NCBI RefSeq assembly: GCF_014204515.1
Contig: NZ_JACHLI010000009.1
Location: 62,001 to 126,000, forward strand
DNA length: 64,000 bases
From: Pseudomonas nitroreducens
Lineage (GTDB): Bacteria; Pseudomonadota; Gammaproteobacteria; Pseudomonadales; Pseudomonadaceae
Reading direction: 5' to 3'
Shown: piece after piece, positions 24,739-33,497 of the stretch
How positions within the stretch are numbered: position 1 is the first letter of the stretch
Layout: each line of letters starts with the position of its first letter
The notes under the pieces: generated by a model
The model's input: only the letters and a program-made list of their open reading frames with translations
What the model was told of the DNA's origin: nothing
Database searches by the model: none
Made by a program: the position numbers and the translations under genes

Positions 24739-26454
24739 TCAGTTGCGGATCTTGGCCGTGATGAAGGCTTGCAGGTCGGACAGGGCGACAGGCTGCGACT
24801 CGGCGTCACGGCGGCCCTTGTACTCCAGGCTGCCTTCGTCCAGGCCACGCTCGCTGACCACGATGCGGTGCGGGATGCCGATCAGTTCCATGTCGGCGAA
24901 CTTCACGCCGGGGCTGGTCTTCTTGTCGCGGTCATCCAGCAGCACTTCGAAGCCGGCGGCGGTGAGGTCCGCGTACAGCTTGTCGGTAGCGGCGCGCACG
25001 GCTTCGTTCTCGTACTTCATCGGCACGATGGCGATCTGGAACGGCGCGAGGGCGGCCGGCCAGAGGATGCCGCGGTCGTCGTAGTTCTGCTCGATGGCAG
25101 CGGCAACCACGCGGGAAACGCCGATGCCGTAGCAGCCCATGATCAGGGTGACCGGCTTGCCGCTCTCGCCCAGTACGGAAAGCTTCATGGCTTCGCTGTA
25201 CTTGGTGCCGAGCTGGAAGATGTGGCCGACTTCGATGCCGCGACGGATGATCAGGGTGCCCTTGCCGTCCGGGCTCGGGTCGCCTTCGACGACGTTGCGC
25301 AGGTCGGCGATTTCCGGCACCGCCAGGTCGCGTTCCCAGTTCACGCCGAAGTAGTGCTTGTCGTCGACATTGGCGCCGGCGGCGAAGTCGCTCATCAGCG
25401 CGACGGAACGGTCGATGATGCACGGCAGCGGCAGGTTCAGCGGGCCGAGGGAGCCGGGGGCGGCGCCGATGGCGGCCTTGATGTCCGCTTCGCTGGCCAT
25501 CTGCAGGGGGCTGGCCACCAGCGGGTGGTTGCCGGCCTTGATCTCGTTGAGCTCGTGGTCGCCACGGACGATCAGGGCGATCAGCTTGCCTTCCTCGGCG
25601 GCGTGCACCACCAGGGTCTTGATGGTCTTCTCGATCGGCAGGCCGAACTTCTCGACCAATGCGGCGATGGTCTTGGTCTCGGGAGTATCGACCAGGCGCA
25701 GCTCTTCGCTGGCGGCGCCGCGAGCGGTTTCGCGGGGCAGGGCCTCGGCCTTCTCGATGTTGGCGGCGTAGTCGGTGGATTCGCCGAAGACGATGTCGTC
25801 CTCACCGGAGCCGGCCAGCACGTGGAACTCGTGGGAGCCGCTGCCGCCGATGGAGCCGTTGTCCGCCTGCACGGCGCGGAAATCCAGGCCCAGGCGGGTG
25901 AATATCTTGCTGTAGGCGCCGTACATGACGTCGTAGGTGGCCTGCAGCGAATCCTGGCTGGCGTGGAAGGAGTAGGCATCCTTCATGATGAACTCGCGGC
26001 CACGCATCAGGCCGAAGCGCGGACGGATCTCGTCACGGAACTTGGTCTGGATCTGGTACATGTTGATCGGCAGCTGCTTGTAGCTGTTCAGCTCGTTGCG
26101 CGCCAGATCGGTGATCACTTCCTCGTGGGTCGGGCCAACGCAGAAGTCGCGGTCATGGCGATCCTTCAGGCGCAGCAGCTCGGGGCCGTACTGCTGCCAG
26201 CGACCGGATTCCTGCCACAGCTCGGCGGGTTGGATGGCGGGCATCAGCACTTCCAGGGCGCCGGCGGCGTTCATCTCTTCGCGAACGATGGTCTCCACCT
26301 TGCGCAGTACCCGCAGACCCATTGGCAGCCAGGTGTAGAGACCGGACGCCAGCTTGCGGATCATGCCGGCGCGCAGCATCAACTGATGGCTGATGACGAC
26401 CGCATCGGAAGGGGTTTCTTTCAGGGTGGACAGCAGGTACTGACTGGTACGCAT
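24739..26454 (-). CDS. proS: Prolyl-tRNA synthetase (bacterial type, with editing domain)
   Basis: 571 residues. Class IIa synthetase charging tRNA-Pro, with the INS editing domain inserted between motifs 2 and 3. Start MRTSQYLLSTLKETPSDA is the standard bacterial beginning; motifs FCVGPTHEEVITDLARNE, QIQTKFRDEIRPRFGLMRGREF and MGCYGIGVSRVVAA are all present. The longer upstream frame is antisense to the thioesterase gene. Confidence 0.97.
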   Translation of the reverse strand: MRTSQYLLSTLKETPSDAVVISHQLMLRAGMIRKLASGLYTWLPMGLRVLRKVETIVREEMNAAGALEVLMPAIQPAELWQESGRWQQYGPELLRLKDRHDRDFCVGPTHEEVITDLARNELNSYKQLPINMYQIQTKFRDEIRPRFGLMRGREFIMKDAYSFHASQDSLQATYDVMYGAYSKIFTRLGLDFRAVQADNGSIGGSGSHEFHVLAGSGEDDIVFGESTDYAANIEKAEALPRETARGAASEELRLVDTPETKTIAALVEKFGLPIEKTIKTLVVHAAEEGKLIALIVRGDHELNEIKAGNHPLVASPLQMASEADIKAAIGAAPGSLGPLNLPLPCIIDRSVALMSDFAAGANVDDKHYFGVNWERDLAVPEIADLRNVVEGDPSPDGKGTLIIRRGIEVGHIFQLGTKYSEAMKLSVLGESGKPVTLIMGCYGIGVSRVVAAAIEQNYDDRGILWPAALAPFQIAIVPMKYENEAVRAATDKLYADLTAAGFEVLLDDRDKKTSPGVKFADMELIGIPHRIVVSERGLDEGSLEYKGRRDAESQPVALSDLQAFITAKIRN

Positions 26455-26556
26455 CTTTGGCCGTTTTGTCGGTTGCGAAGGGGAATATAGGCTGGGCATT
26501 GTACGGTGCAGGTCTGGCTGCGTACAGGGCGCGGCGGGCGGAGAGGGAGGAGTGGC

Positions 26557-26973
26557 GTGAGTCGTTTGAATGCAGCCCAGGTACAGGCGTTCATCCGCGC
26601 GGGATTGCCCATGGCGGACGACATGGATTTCCGTATCGATGCACTGGAAGGGCGCAGCGCCTTCGCCCGTGTGCCGTTCCACGGCAAGCTGGTGCGGCCG
26701 GGCGGCACCGTGTCCGGGCCGACCATCATGGCGCTGGCGGATGCGGCGATGTATGCGGTGATCCTGGCGCAACTGGACAACGTCGAGATGGCCGTTACTT
26801 CCAATCTCAATATCAATTTCTTGAGCAAGCCCAAGCCGGAAGACCTGCTCGCGGAGGCGAAGATATTGAAGCTGGGGCGCCGGCAAGTGGTTTGCGAAGT
26901 GGCTGTCTACTCGGTCAGCAATCCGCAGGAGTTGGTTGCCCATGTCACGGGTACTTATGTATTGCCGATGTAA
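26557..26973 (+). CDS. PaaI family hotdog-fold thioesterase
   Basis: 138 residues from a GTG preceded by a purine-rich GGGAGGAG ribosome site; an upstream ATG would add an unlikely Arg/Gly-rich tail. Hotdog features: VPFHGKLVRPGGTVSGPTIMALADAAMYAVI, then TSNLNINFLSKPKPEDLLAEA and VVCEVAVYS. Likely hydrolyses an acyl-CoA; substrate unknown. Divergent from proS. Confidence 0.88.
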   Translation: MSRLNAAQVQAFIRAGLPMADDMDFRIDALEGRSAFARVPFHGKLVRPGGTVSGPTIMALADAAMYAVILAQLDNVEMAVTSNLNINFLSKPKPEDLLAEAKILKLGRRQVVCEVAVYSVSNPQELVAHVTGTYVLPM

Positions 26974-27007
26974 CACATACGTTCGAAGTTGTAGGTAAGT
27001 TGCAATA

Positions 27008-27036
27008 AAAAAGCCCGGCGGATGCCGGGCTTTTTA
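27008..27036. terminator. Bidirectional terminator
   Basis: AAAAAAGCCCGGCGGATGCCGGGCTTTTT, 34 bases after the thioesterase stop and 23 before the oprD end, serving both convergent genes. Confidence 0.9.
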
Positions 27037-27058
27037 TTACCGTTAGTTCGCTCTGGTA

Positions 27059-28381
27059 TTACAGAACGGACAGCGGATAGTCGACGATCAGGCGGAACTC
27101 GTCGACGTTGCCTTCGGCCTGGTCGGCGTTGGCGCGGTGCCAGGCCTGACGAGCGCGGAAGGACAGGTCTTTGGCCGGGCCGCTCTGGATCACGTACTTG
27201 GCCTCGACGTTGGTCTCGCGATGCTTGCCATCGTCGCCGTAGCCGTAGTTGGCGTACGGGCTGGTCGGATCGATCTTGCCGCCGTCGATGTTGTCACCGT
27301 GGATGTAACGGGTCATGAAGGTCAGACCCGGTACGCCGTACTCGGCCATGTTCAGGTCGTAACGAGCCTGCCAGGATTTTTCACCCGGGCCGTTGAAGTC
27401 GGAGTACTGAACGGAGTTGGCGAGGAAGATCGAGTCGCCGCCGGCGTTGTTGTCGCCGATACCGATGTAGTCGAACGGAGTGTTGCCGTTCACTTTCTGG
27501 AAGGCCAGGGTGAAGGTGTGCGCGCTCAGGGTGTAAGCGGCGGCCAGCGAGAAGGTGTTGTTGCTGATGTCGCCGAGTTTGGCGGAACCTTCGTCGGTGG
27601 TGCGGTAGTAGTTGAAGTCCAGGCCGAGGGACTGATTGTCAGCGATCGGCAGGGTGTAGTTCAGGTTCACGTAGTACTGGTTCCACAGGTCTTCGACCTT
27701 GGCGCCGTACAGCGAAGCGGAGAACTGATCGTTGATGGCGTATTTGCCACCCAGGAAGTCGGCAGTATTGGCGGTGACGCCGCCGTACTGGGACCAGATC
27801 TCACCATCGCGGTTGGTGGTGTCCTGGCCGGTACCGGAATAGAAGTGACCGCCTTCCAGATCCAGACCTGCGATTTCACTGCTCATCAGGCTGAAGCCGC
27901 TGGCAGTTTGCGGCAGCAGGCGGGTACCGCCGACGGCGAATACCGGAGCGGTCGGCTGCATGTCACCGAATTTCAGCTCGGTCTTGGAGACGCGGATCTT
28001 GACGGCTGCGCCGGCTTTGCCGAAGTCGTCGGCTTTGCGGCCATCGTCATGGACCGGCAGGTTGCCGGTGCCGCCGTAGCCACGGCCGCCATCGAGTTTC
28101 AGGCCCAGGTAGCCGAAGGCGTCAACGCCAAAGCCTACAGTGCCTTGGGTGAAACCGGAGCTGTAATTGGCCCAGAAGCCCTGGGTCCAGTCACGGGCGT
28201 CAGTAGCACCGTCTTTCTTGTTGCGATTGAAGTAGTAGTTGCGAACCAGGAAGTTCAGGCTGCTGTCTTCGACAAAGCCTTTAGCGTCAGCCTGATTACC
28301 TACGAAGGGTTCGGCCATTGCCAGTTGTGTGCTGCCTGCAGAAACCGCCAGGGCGATGGCGCTCCACTTCATCACTTTCAT
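27059..28381 (-). CDS. oprD: Outer-membrane porin OprD
   Basis: 440 residues. Signal peptide of 23 residues (MKVMKWSAIALAVSAGSTQL then AMA) followed by EPFVGNQADAKGF; beta-barrel strands alternating aromatic residues; conserved NYYFNRNKKDG, ARDWTQGFWANYSSGFTQG and the C-terminal FRLIVDYPLSVL. In P. aeruginosa OprD takes up basic amino acids and admits carbapenems; the same specificity here is inference. Start chosen by signal peptide and the AAAGGAG site upstream. Confidence 0.93.
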   Translation of the reverse strand: MKVMKWSAIALAVSAGSTQLAMAEPFVGNQADAKGFVEDSSLNFLVRNYYFNRNKKDGATDARDWTQGFWANYSSGFTQGTVGFGVDAFGYLGLKLDGGRGYGGTGNLPVHDDGRKADDFGKAGAAVKIRVSKTELKFGDMQPTAPVFAVGGTRLLPQTASGFSLMSSEIAGLDLEGGHFYSGTGQDTTNRDGEIWSQYGGVTANTADFLGGKYAINDQFSASLYGAKVEDLWNQYYVNLNYTLPIADNQSLGLDFNYYRTTDEGSAKLGDISNNTFSLAAAYTLSAHTFTLAFQKVNGNTPFDYIGIGDNNAGGDSIFLANSVQYSDFNGPGEKSWQARYDLNMAEYGVPGLTFMTRYIHGDNIDGGKIDPTSPYANYGYGDDGKHRETNVEAKYVIQSGPAKDLSFRARQAWHRANADQAEGNVDEFRLIVDYPLSVL

Positions 28382-29096
28382 TGTGATTGCTCCTTTGGTT
28401 TTGAAATTATCTGCCATCACAGTGCCGCGTGACGGCTCTTTCTTTTTGTCGGCGCTAACTTATAGCACGCGTGTTCAGTTGGCGATAGTTGCCCCAATAA
28501 ACACACAAAAACGTTACGGGACTGTCGCAAAGCTGCATGACGCATGTCGCATTCAAGCAGTTCTCATGTTGCAAAAAGAGATTGCCCCCTGATTGCTTCA
28601 TAGATGCTTCAGTCCCCGTGGTTCTCACTTCCATCGACCACTTCTTTATTCTCCCGCTCCTCGCCCACTTCTTCTGCTGCAGGGTGGGCGTCGGTGCGAT
28701 GTCCATGCTACTAGCAACATCCGTGCACAAAAGCTCGGAATCGCCATTCACAGTGTCCGCCTTGCGACGTGTTGACGCATTTCACGGCTTCTGTTGGGGA
28801 TTTGCAACATGAAAGCGCACGCATGTCGTTTTCTGGCATCCCGTAGTTGCGGCTGTTTAAACGATTTTTCTCCGCCGATGGCCGGGGTTGTCGTGCAGAT
28901 TCCTGCACGCGCCTGTTGTCGGGATATGCCAATACGCGCCATGCGCGATGCTGGTGCGGTGGTGGAAAGGGGTCGCACCACCGCGGGGCGTCGATCGGGC
29001 GTGTTCGTCGATGGGGCGTTCCAGTATTCTTCGCGCCCTTGGGCTCCGCCGTGGAGCTAGGCTTGAAAAGGCGTTTGTTCGAACAGGAGAGGTCTG
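28382..29096. other. 715-base intergenic region between oprD and the HIT gene
   Basis: Lower GC than neighbours near oprD. It must hold the oprD promoter: a candidate extended -10 TGCTATAAG on the minus strand at 28467-28459 lies about 80 bases before the oprD start. A perfect 9+11+9 inverted repeat GCGGTGGTG / CACCACCGC is at 28956-28984. I found no convincing gene; short frames here lack a ribosome site or protein-like composition. Confidence 0.5.
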
Positions 29097-29522
29097 ATGT
29101 TCGCCCTGGATTCCCGTCTGAAGCAGGACACCGTGGCAGTGGGTGATTTCCCGTTGAGCACCCTGCTGCTGATGAACGACTCGCAGTATCCCTGGTTCAT
29201 CCTCGTGCCGCGTCGCGAGGATGTCAGCGAAATCTTCCAGCTGGACTCCGCCGACCAGCAGCAGCTGTGGCGCGAAGCGACCCAGTTGGCCGAGGTGCTC
29301 AAGGACACCTTCGACGCCGACAAGATGAATGTGGCCAACCTGGGCAACGTGGTCAGCCAGCTGCATGTGCATGTCATCGTCCGCAAGACGGATGACGTGG
29401 CCTGGCCGGGCCCGGTCTGGGGGCGGCATCCGGCGGTGCCTTATAGCGCCGAGAAGCTTGCGCGGGTGCGGGAGAAGCTGCGAATGGCGCTGGGCGACGG
29501 CTTCCGCTTCATTCAGGAGTGA
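29097..29522 (+). CDS. HIT-domain protein
   Basis: 141 residues. Nucleotide-binding HIT fold: STLLLMNDSQYPWFILVPRR early and NVVSQLHVHVIVRK at residues 84-97. The triad reads Q-L-H-V-H-V-I, so the first His is Gln while the nucleophilic middle His (H90) is kept, as in one bacterial subgroup. Probably hydrolyses a nucleotide phosphoramidate or adenylate. Good GGAGAGG site precedes the ATG; slyX follows after three bases. Confidence 0.9.
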   Translation: MFALDSRLKQDTVAVGDFPLSTLLLMNDSQYPWFILVPRREDVSEIFQLDSADQQQLWREATQLAEVLKDTFDADKMNVANLGNVVSQLHVHVIVRKTDDVAWPGPVWGRHPAVPYSAEKLARVREKLRMALGDGFRFIQE

Positions 29523-29525
29523 ACG

Positions 29526-29732
29526 ATGGACCTGGAAAATCGGGTGATGGACCTGGAAAGCCGCCTGGCCTTCCAGGATGACGCTCTGCAGACGCTGAGC
29601 GACGTGGTCTATGAGCAGGAGCGAGTGATCGAGCGCCTGCGCCTGCAGATGCAGGCTTTGCTCAAGCGCCTGGAGGAGGTGCAGGGGCAGGTCGGCATCG
29701 CCGACGACGAAGCGCCGCCACCGCACTATTAA
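29526..29732 (+). CDS. slyX: SlyX family protein
   Basis: 68 residues, nearly all one coiled coil (RVMDLESRLAFQDDALQTL, QERVIERLRLQMQALLKRL) with the family's closing APPPHY. Function unknown. Co-transcribed with the HIT gene and ended by the terminator at 29746. Confidence 0.9.
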   Translation: MDLENRVMDLESRLAFQDDALQTLSDVVYEQERVIERLRLQMQALLKRLEEVQGQVGIADDEAPPPHY

Positions 29733-29745
29733 TAGCCGCAGAATG

Positions 29746-29774
29746 AAAAAGCCCGCCAATCGGCGGGCTTTTTG
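29746..29774. terminator. Bidirectional terminator after slyX
   Basis: AAAAAGCCCGCCAATCGGCGGGCTTTTT between the convergent slyX and membrane/cold-shock genes. Confidence 0.9.
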
Positions 29775-29786
29775 ATGGGGTAACGC

Positions 29787-30389
29787 TTAACGACGGTTGG
29801 GCAGGGCGGCGATCACGTCTTCCGCTTGCAGGCCCTTGTCGCGCTGGACGACGGAGAACTCCACGCGCTGACCTTCGATGAGGATGCGGTGGCCTTCGCC
29901 GCGGATGGCGCGGAAGTGGACGAAGATGTCCTCGCCCGAATCGCGGGAGATGAAGCCGAAGCCCTTGGAGGTGTTGAACCACTTCACGGTGCCGGTTTCA
30001 CGGTTCTCGCCGCCGAAGCTTTCGCCGGAGGGGGCGTAGGCGGGGCTGGCATTGCCCAGGCTGGCGATCCATTGCAGGACCACGGCGCCGGCCAGGCTCA
30101 GCAGCGGCAGGACGATGGCCGGCTGGTCGCCAATAAAGGGCAGCGGTGCCAGCAGCACGAGGATTTGCAGGACGACGGCAAGCACCACCAGGGCGGTGGC
30201 GAGCCCCTGCAGGGCGGAGGCGTGTTTCAGGTTGCTGCTCGGGGCGAGCAGGAGGCTGGTCAGACCGAGCAGTGCCAGGTAGATGGCATCGCTCTGTTGC
30301 AGGTAAGGCAGGGCATCACTACGCAGGCTCGGGATCAGGGATAGAACGAGTGCGGCGACGCCCGTCACGAGATGGACGATCTTCAGCAT
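29787..30389 (-). CDS. Cold-shock-domain protein fused to an N-terminal membrane region
   Basis: 200 residues. Residues 1-112 have three to four hydrophobic helices (VHLVTGVAALVLSLI, YLALLGLTSLLLA, LATALVVLAVVLQILVLLAPL, VLPLLSLAGAVVLQWIA). Residues 131-198 are a complete cold-shock domain: GTVKWFNTSKGFGFI with RNP1 KGFGFI and RNP2 DIFVHF at 154-159. It would tether an RNA/ssDNA-binding domain to the inner membrane on the cytoplasmic side. Confidence 0.88.
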   Translation of the reverse strand: MLKIVHLVTGVAALVLSLIPSLRSDALPYLQQSDAIYLALLGLTSLLLAPSSNLKHASALQGLATALVVLAVVLQILVLLAPLPFIGDQPAIVLPLLSLAGAVVLQWIASLGNASPAYAPSGESFGGENRETGTVKWFNTSKGFGFISRDSGEDIFVHFRAIRGEGHRILIEGQRVEFSVVQRDKGLQAEDVIAALPNRR

Positions 30390-30562
30390 GGCTACGGATT
30401 CACCTTGAGCGGGTAACGAGAAAAGAAGCAGCCGTCCTTGAGTGCGACGCCGGATAAGAAAATGAAAGCGTACCGGACGGCCTATGCGCGAAACGCACGG
30501 CGGTTATTTAACCGCAAACCACTTGCCTTCTCAAATCAACCGCTTAGGCCATTCGTAGGGGG

Positions 30563-30589
30563 AGGCAGCCCCTCGCGGAAGGGCTGCCT
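30563..30589. other. Hairpin between the cold-shock and dps genes
   Basis: AGGCAGCCC-CTCGCGGAA-GGGCTGCCT, a strong 9-bp stem 31 bases beyond the dps stop (minus strand). No T-run on either side, so an mRNA-stabilising or Rho-related 3' structure rather than an intrinsic terminator. Confidence 0.6.
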
Positions 30590-30619
30590 ATATAAGGAAG
30601 GGACTGTTCAGGGAGGGCG

Positions 30620-31090
30620 TTACTCGGCGAGCAGGCTGCGCAGCATCCACGCGGTCTTCTCGTGGACCTGCATGCGCTGGGTCAACAGGTCGGCGGTGGG
30701 TTCGTCGGCAACCTTGTCCGCCAGCGGGAAGATGCTGCGGGCGGTGCGCACCACGGCCTCCTGGCCCTGGATCAGCAGGCGGATCATCTGCTGGGCATCC
30801 GGTACGCCTTCCTCTTCATCGATGGAGGACAGACGGGCGTAGGCGGCGTAAGTGCCCGGCGCCGGGAAGCCCAGGGCGCGGATGCGCTCGGCGATGCTGT
30901 CCACCGCCAGCGCCAGTTCGGTGTACTGCCCTTCGAACATCAGGTGCAGGGTGTTGAACATCGGCCCGGTGACGTTCCAGTGGAAGTTGTGGGTCTTCAG
31001 GTACAGCGTGTAGGTGTCGGCCAGCAGTCGGGACAGGCCTTCGGCGATGGCGGCGCGATCTTCTTTGGCGATTCCGATGTTGATGTCCAT
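30620..31090 (-). CDS. dps: Dps-family ferritin-like DNA-protection protein
   Basis: 156 residues, cytoplasmic. Four-helix bundle; ferroxidase-site residues are in YLKTHNFHWNVTGPMFNTLH and FEGQYTELALAVDSIAERIRALG, the typical Dps signature. Oxidises and stores iron with hydrogen peroxide and can coat DNA. It lacks a long Lys-rich N-terminal tail, so DNA binding may be weak. ATG preceded by GGAGATCGCC. Confidence 0.93.
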   Translation of the reverse strand: MDINIGIAKEDRAAIAEGLSRLLADTYTLYLKTHNFHWNVTGPMFNTLHLMFEGQYTELALAVDSIAERIRALGFPAPGTYAAYARLSSIDEEEGVPDAQQMIRLLIQGQEAVVRTARSIFPLADKVADEPTADLLTQRMQVHEKTAWMLRSLLAE

Positions 31091-31250
31091 GGCGATCTCC
31101 TCGATGTGGGCAGGGCGATTTGGAAAGGATTGGAGTCGAGGCTATCACCGGGCCAGGTGCGAAGCTCTTGGTCTATGTCAAGGTAATCGATTGAGCCTTT
31201 CTATCAGGAGGCGATGCATTCGAGCGGTCCTGACGTCTCCCGCGGCGTGG

Positions 31251-31280
31251 CTGCAACCTGCGGATTTTTCAGGCTATAAT
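31251..31280 (+). promoter_or_regulatory. Sigma-70 promoter of fmdB-aspS
   Basis: Perfect -10 TATAAT at 31275-31280 with CTGCAA at 31251-31256 (18-base spacer), 55 bases before the fmdB start. Confidence 0.6.
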
Positions 31281-31335
31281 CGGTCTCTTTGCCGCGGGAT
31301 GCGGACCCGTGGCGTCGATTCAGCCAAGGTGTTCC

Positions 31336-31602
31336 ATGCCGATTTACGAGTACCAGTGTCAGTCCTGCGCGCATCAGCTGGAATCGCTGCAGAAGGTCAG
31401 CGATGCGCCGTTGGTCGATTGTCCGGCCTGCAAGGCTCCCGAATTGAAGAAGATGTTGTCGGCTCCGGGTTTCCGCCTGGGCGGCAGCGGTTGGTACGAG
31501 ACCGACTTCAAGACCGGGGCGAAGAAGAACCTGGCCTCCGGCGATGCCTCTGCAGCCTCTTCGTCCACCGTCAGCGGTGGCGGCTGCTCCGCCAGCGAAT
31601 GA
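31336..31602 (+). CDS. FmdB-family zinc-ribbon protein
   Basis: 88 residues. MPIYEYQCQSCAHQLE with C8/C11 and DCPACK with C29/C32 form a zinc ribbon; tail is Ser/Gly-rich (SSSTVSGGGCSASE). Start at MPIYEY is the family norm; an earlier ATG is unlikely. Function unknown (regulatory protein FmdB name is historical). Upstream of aspS in many pseudomonads. Confidence 0.9.
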   Translation: MPIYEYQCQSCAHQLESLQKVSDAPLVDCPACKAPELKKMLSAPGFRLGGSGWYETDFKTGAKKNLASGDASAASSSTVSGGGCSASE

Positions 31603-31645
31603 GCGGTTCCCTAGAATTCAAGACTTTCGAGAAGCGAAACACACC

Positions 31646-33424
31646 ATGATGCGCAGCCACTATTGCGGCCAGTTGAACGAGAGCCTGGACGGCCAGGTAG
31701 TCACTCTTTGCGGTTGGGTACACCGTCGCCGCGACCACGGCGGGGTGATCTTCCTCGACGTGCGTGATCGCGAGGGCCTGGCCCAGGTGGTGTTCGACCC
31801 GGATCGCGTCGAGACCTTCGCCAAGGCCGACCGCGTGCGCAGCGAATACGTGGTGAAGATCACCGGCAAGGTGCGCCTGCGCCCCGAAGGCGCGCGCAAC
31901 TCGAACATGGCTTCCGGCGCCATCGAAGTGCTGGGCCACGAGCTGGAAGTGCTGAACCAGGCCGAGACTCCGCCGTTCCCGCTGGACGAATACTCCGACG
32001 TGGGCGAGGAAACCCGCCTGCGCTATCGCTTCATCGACCTGCGTCGCCCGGAGATGGCCGCCAAGCTGAAGCTGCGCGCGCGCATCACCAGCAGCATCCG
32101 CCGCTACCTGGACGACAACGGCTTCCTCGACGTGGAAACCCCGATCCTCGGTCGCCCGACTCCGGAAGGCGCGCGTGACTACCTGGTGCCGAGCCGCACC
32201 TACCCGGGTCACTTCTTCGCCCTGCCGCAGTCGCCCCAGCTGTTCAAGCAGCTGCTGATGGTGGCCGGCTTCGACCGTTACTACCAGATCGCCAAGTGCT
32301 TCCGTGACGAAGACCTGCGTGCCGACCGCCAGCCGGAATTCACCCAGATCGACATCGAGACCAGCTTCCTGGAAGAAAGCGACATCATCGAGATCACCGA
32401 GAAGATGGTGCGCCAGCTGTTCAAGGAAGTGCTGGACGTCGAGTTCGACGAATTCCCGCACATGCCGTTCGAAGAGGCCATGCGCCGCTACGGTTCGGAC
32501 AAGCCTGACCTGCGCATTCCGCTGGAACTGGTCGACGTGGCCGATCAGCTGAAGGACGTCGAGTTCAAGGTGTTCTCCGGTCCGGCCAACGATCCGAAGG
32601 GCCGCGTTGCTGCCCTGCGCGTTCCGGGCGGGGCGAGCATGCCGCGCAAGCAGATCGACGACTACACCAAGTTCGTCGGCATCTACGGCGCCAAGGGCCT
32701 GGCCTACATCAAGGTCAACGAGCGTGCCAAGGGCGTGGAAGGCCTGCAGTCGCCGATCGTGAAGAACATCGCCGAGCCGAACCTGAACGAGATCCTCGAT
32801 CGCGTGGGCGCAGTCGATGGCGACATCGTGTTCTTCGGCGCGGACAAGGCCAAGGTCGTCTGCGACGCCCTGGGCGCGCTGCGTATCAAGGTCGGCCATG
32901 ACCTGAACCTGCTCACCAAGGAGTGGGCGCCGATGTGGGTCGTCGACTTCCCGATGTTCGAAGAGAACGACGACGGCAGCCTGACTTCCCTGCACCACCC
33001 GTTCACTGCACCCAAGTGCACCCCGGAAGAGCTGGAGGCCAACCCGGCCGGCAAGCTGTCCCGCGCGTACGACATGGTGCTCAACGGCACCGAGCTGGGC
33101 GGTGGTTCCATCCGTATCCACGACAAGGCCATGCAGCAGGCGGTATTCCGCGTGCTGGGCATCGATGATGCGGAGCAGGAAGAGAAGTTCGGCTTCCTGC
33201 TGGACGCCCTCAAGTACGGTGCGCCGCCGCACGGTGGCCTGGCCTTCGGCCTGGACCGTCTGGTGATGCTGATGACCGGCGCGGCCTCGATCCGCGAAGT
33301 CATCGCCTTCCCGAAAACCCAGAGCGCTGGCGACGTCATGACCCAGGCGCCGGGCACCGTGGATGCCAAGGCTCTGCGCGAGCTGAACATCCGCCTGCGC
33401 GAGCAGCAGAAGGCCGCCGAGTAA
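31646..33424 (+). CDS. aspS: Aspartyl-tRNA synthetase
   Basis: 592 residues, bacterial class IIb with OB fold (CGWVHRRRDHGGVIFLDVRDREG), catalytic core and GAD insertion. Motif 2 region QIAKCFRDEDLRADRQPEFTQID and motif 3 GGLAFGLDRLVMLMTG are present. Two ATG codons in tandem (31646, 31649) begin MMRSHYCGQL; either may be used. In pseudomonads the enzyme is non-discriminating and also charges tRNA-Asn (established for P. aeruginosa, inferred here). Confidence 0.97.
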   Translation: MMRSHYCGQLNESLDGQVVTLCGWVHRRRDHGGVIFLDVRDREGLAQVVFDPDRVETFAKADRVRSEYVVKITGKVRLRPEGARNSNMASGAIEVLGHELEVLNQAETPPFPLDEYSDVGEETRLRYRFIDLRRPEMAAKLKLRARITSSIRRYLDDNGFLDVETPILGRPTPEGARDYLVPSRTYPGHFFALPQSPQLFKQLLMVAGFDRYYQIAKCFRDEDLRADRQPEFTQIDIETSFLEESDIIEITEKMVRQLFKEVLDVEFDEFPHMPFEEAMRRYGSDKPDLRIPLELVDVADQLKDVEFKVFSGPANDPKGRVAALRVPGGASMPRKQIDDYTKFVGIYGAKGLAYIKVNERAKGVEGLQSPIVKNIAEPNLNEILDRVGAVDGDIVFFGADKAKVVCDALGALRIKVGHDLNLLTKEWAPMWVVDFPMFEENDDGSLTSLHHPFTAPKCTPEELEANPAGKLSRAYDMVLNGTELGGGSIRIHDKAMQQAVFRVLGIDDAEQEEKFGFLLDALKYGAPPHGGLAFGLDRLVMLMTGAASIREVIAFPKTQSAGDVMTQAPGTVDAKALRELNIRLREQQKAAE

Positions 33425-33497
33425 GTCGATCCAGATTGCAGTGGCGTCCGCACAGCGGGCGCCGCCTGCGAAGCAAACAAGCGATACGGAGTGAGTT

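Noticed and set aside
24739..26976. Longer proS reading frame
   Set aside because: Upstream part is antisense to the thioesterase gene; MRTSQYLLS is the family start.
28794..29060. 88-residue frame upstream of the HIT gene
   Set aside because: Composition rich in Arg/Cys with no protein-like pattern and no ribosome site.
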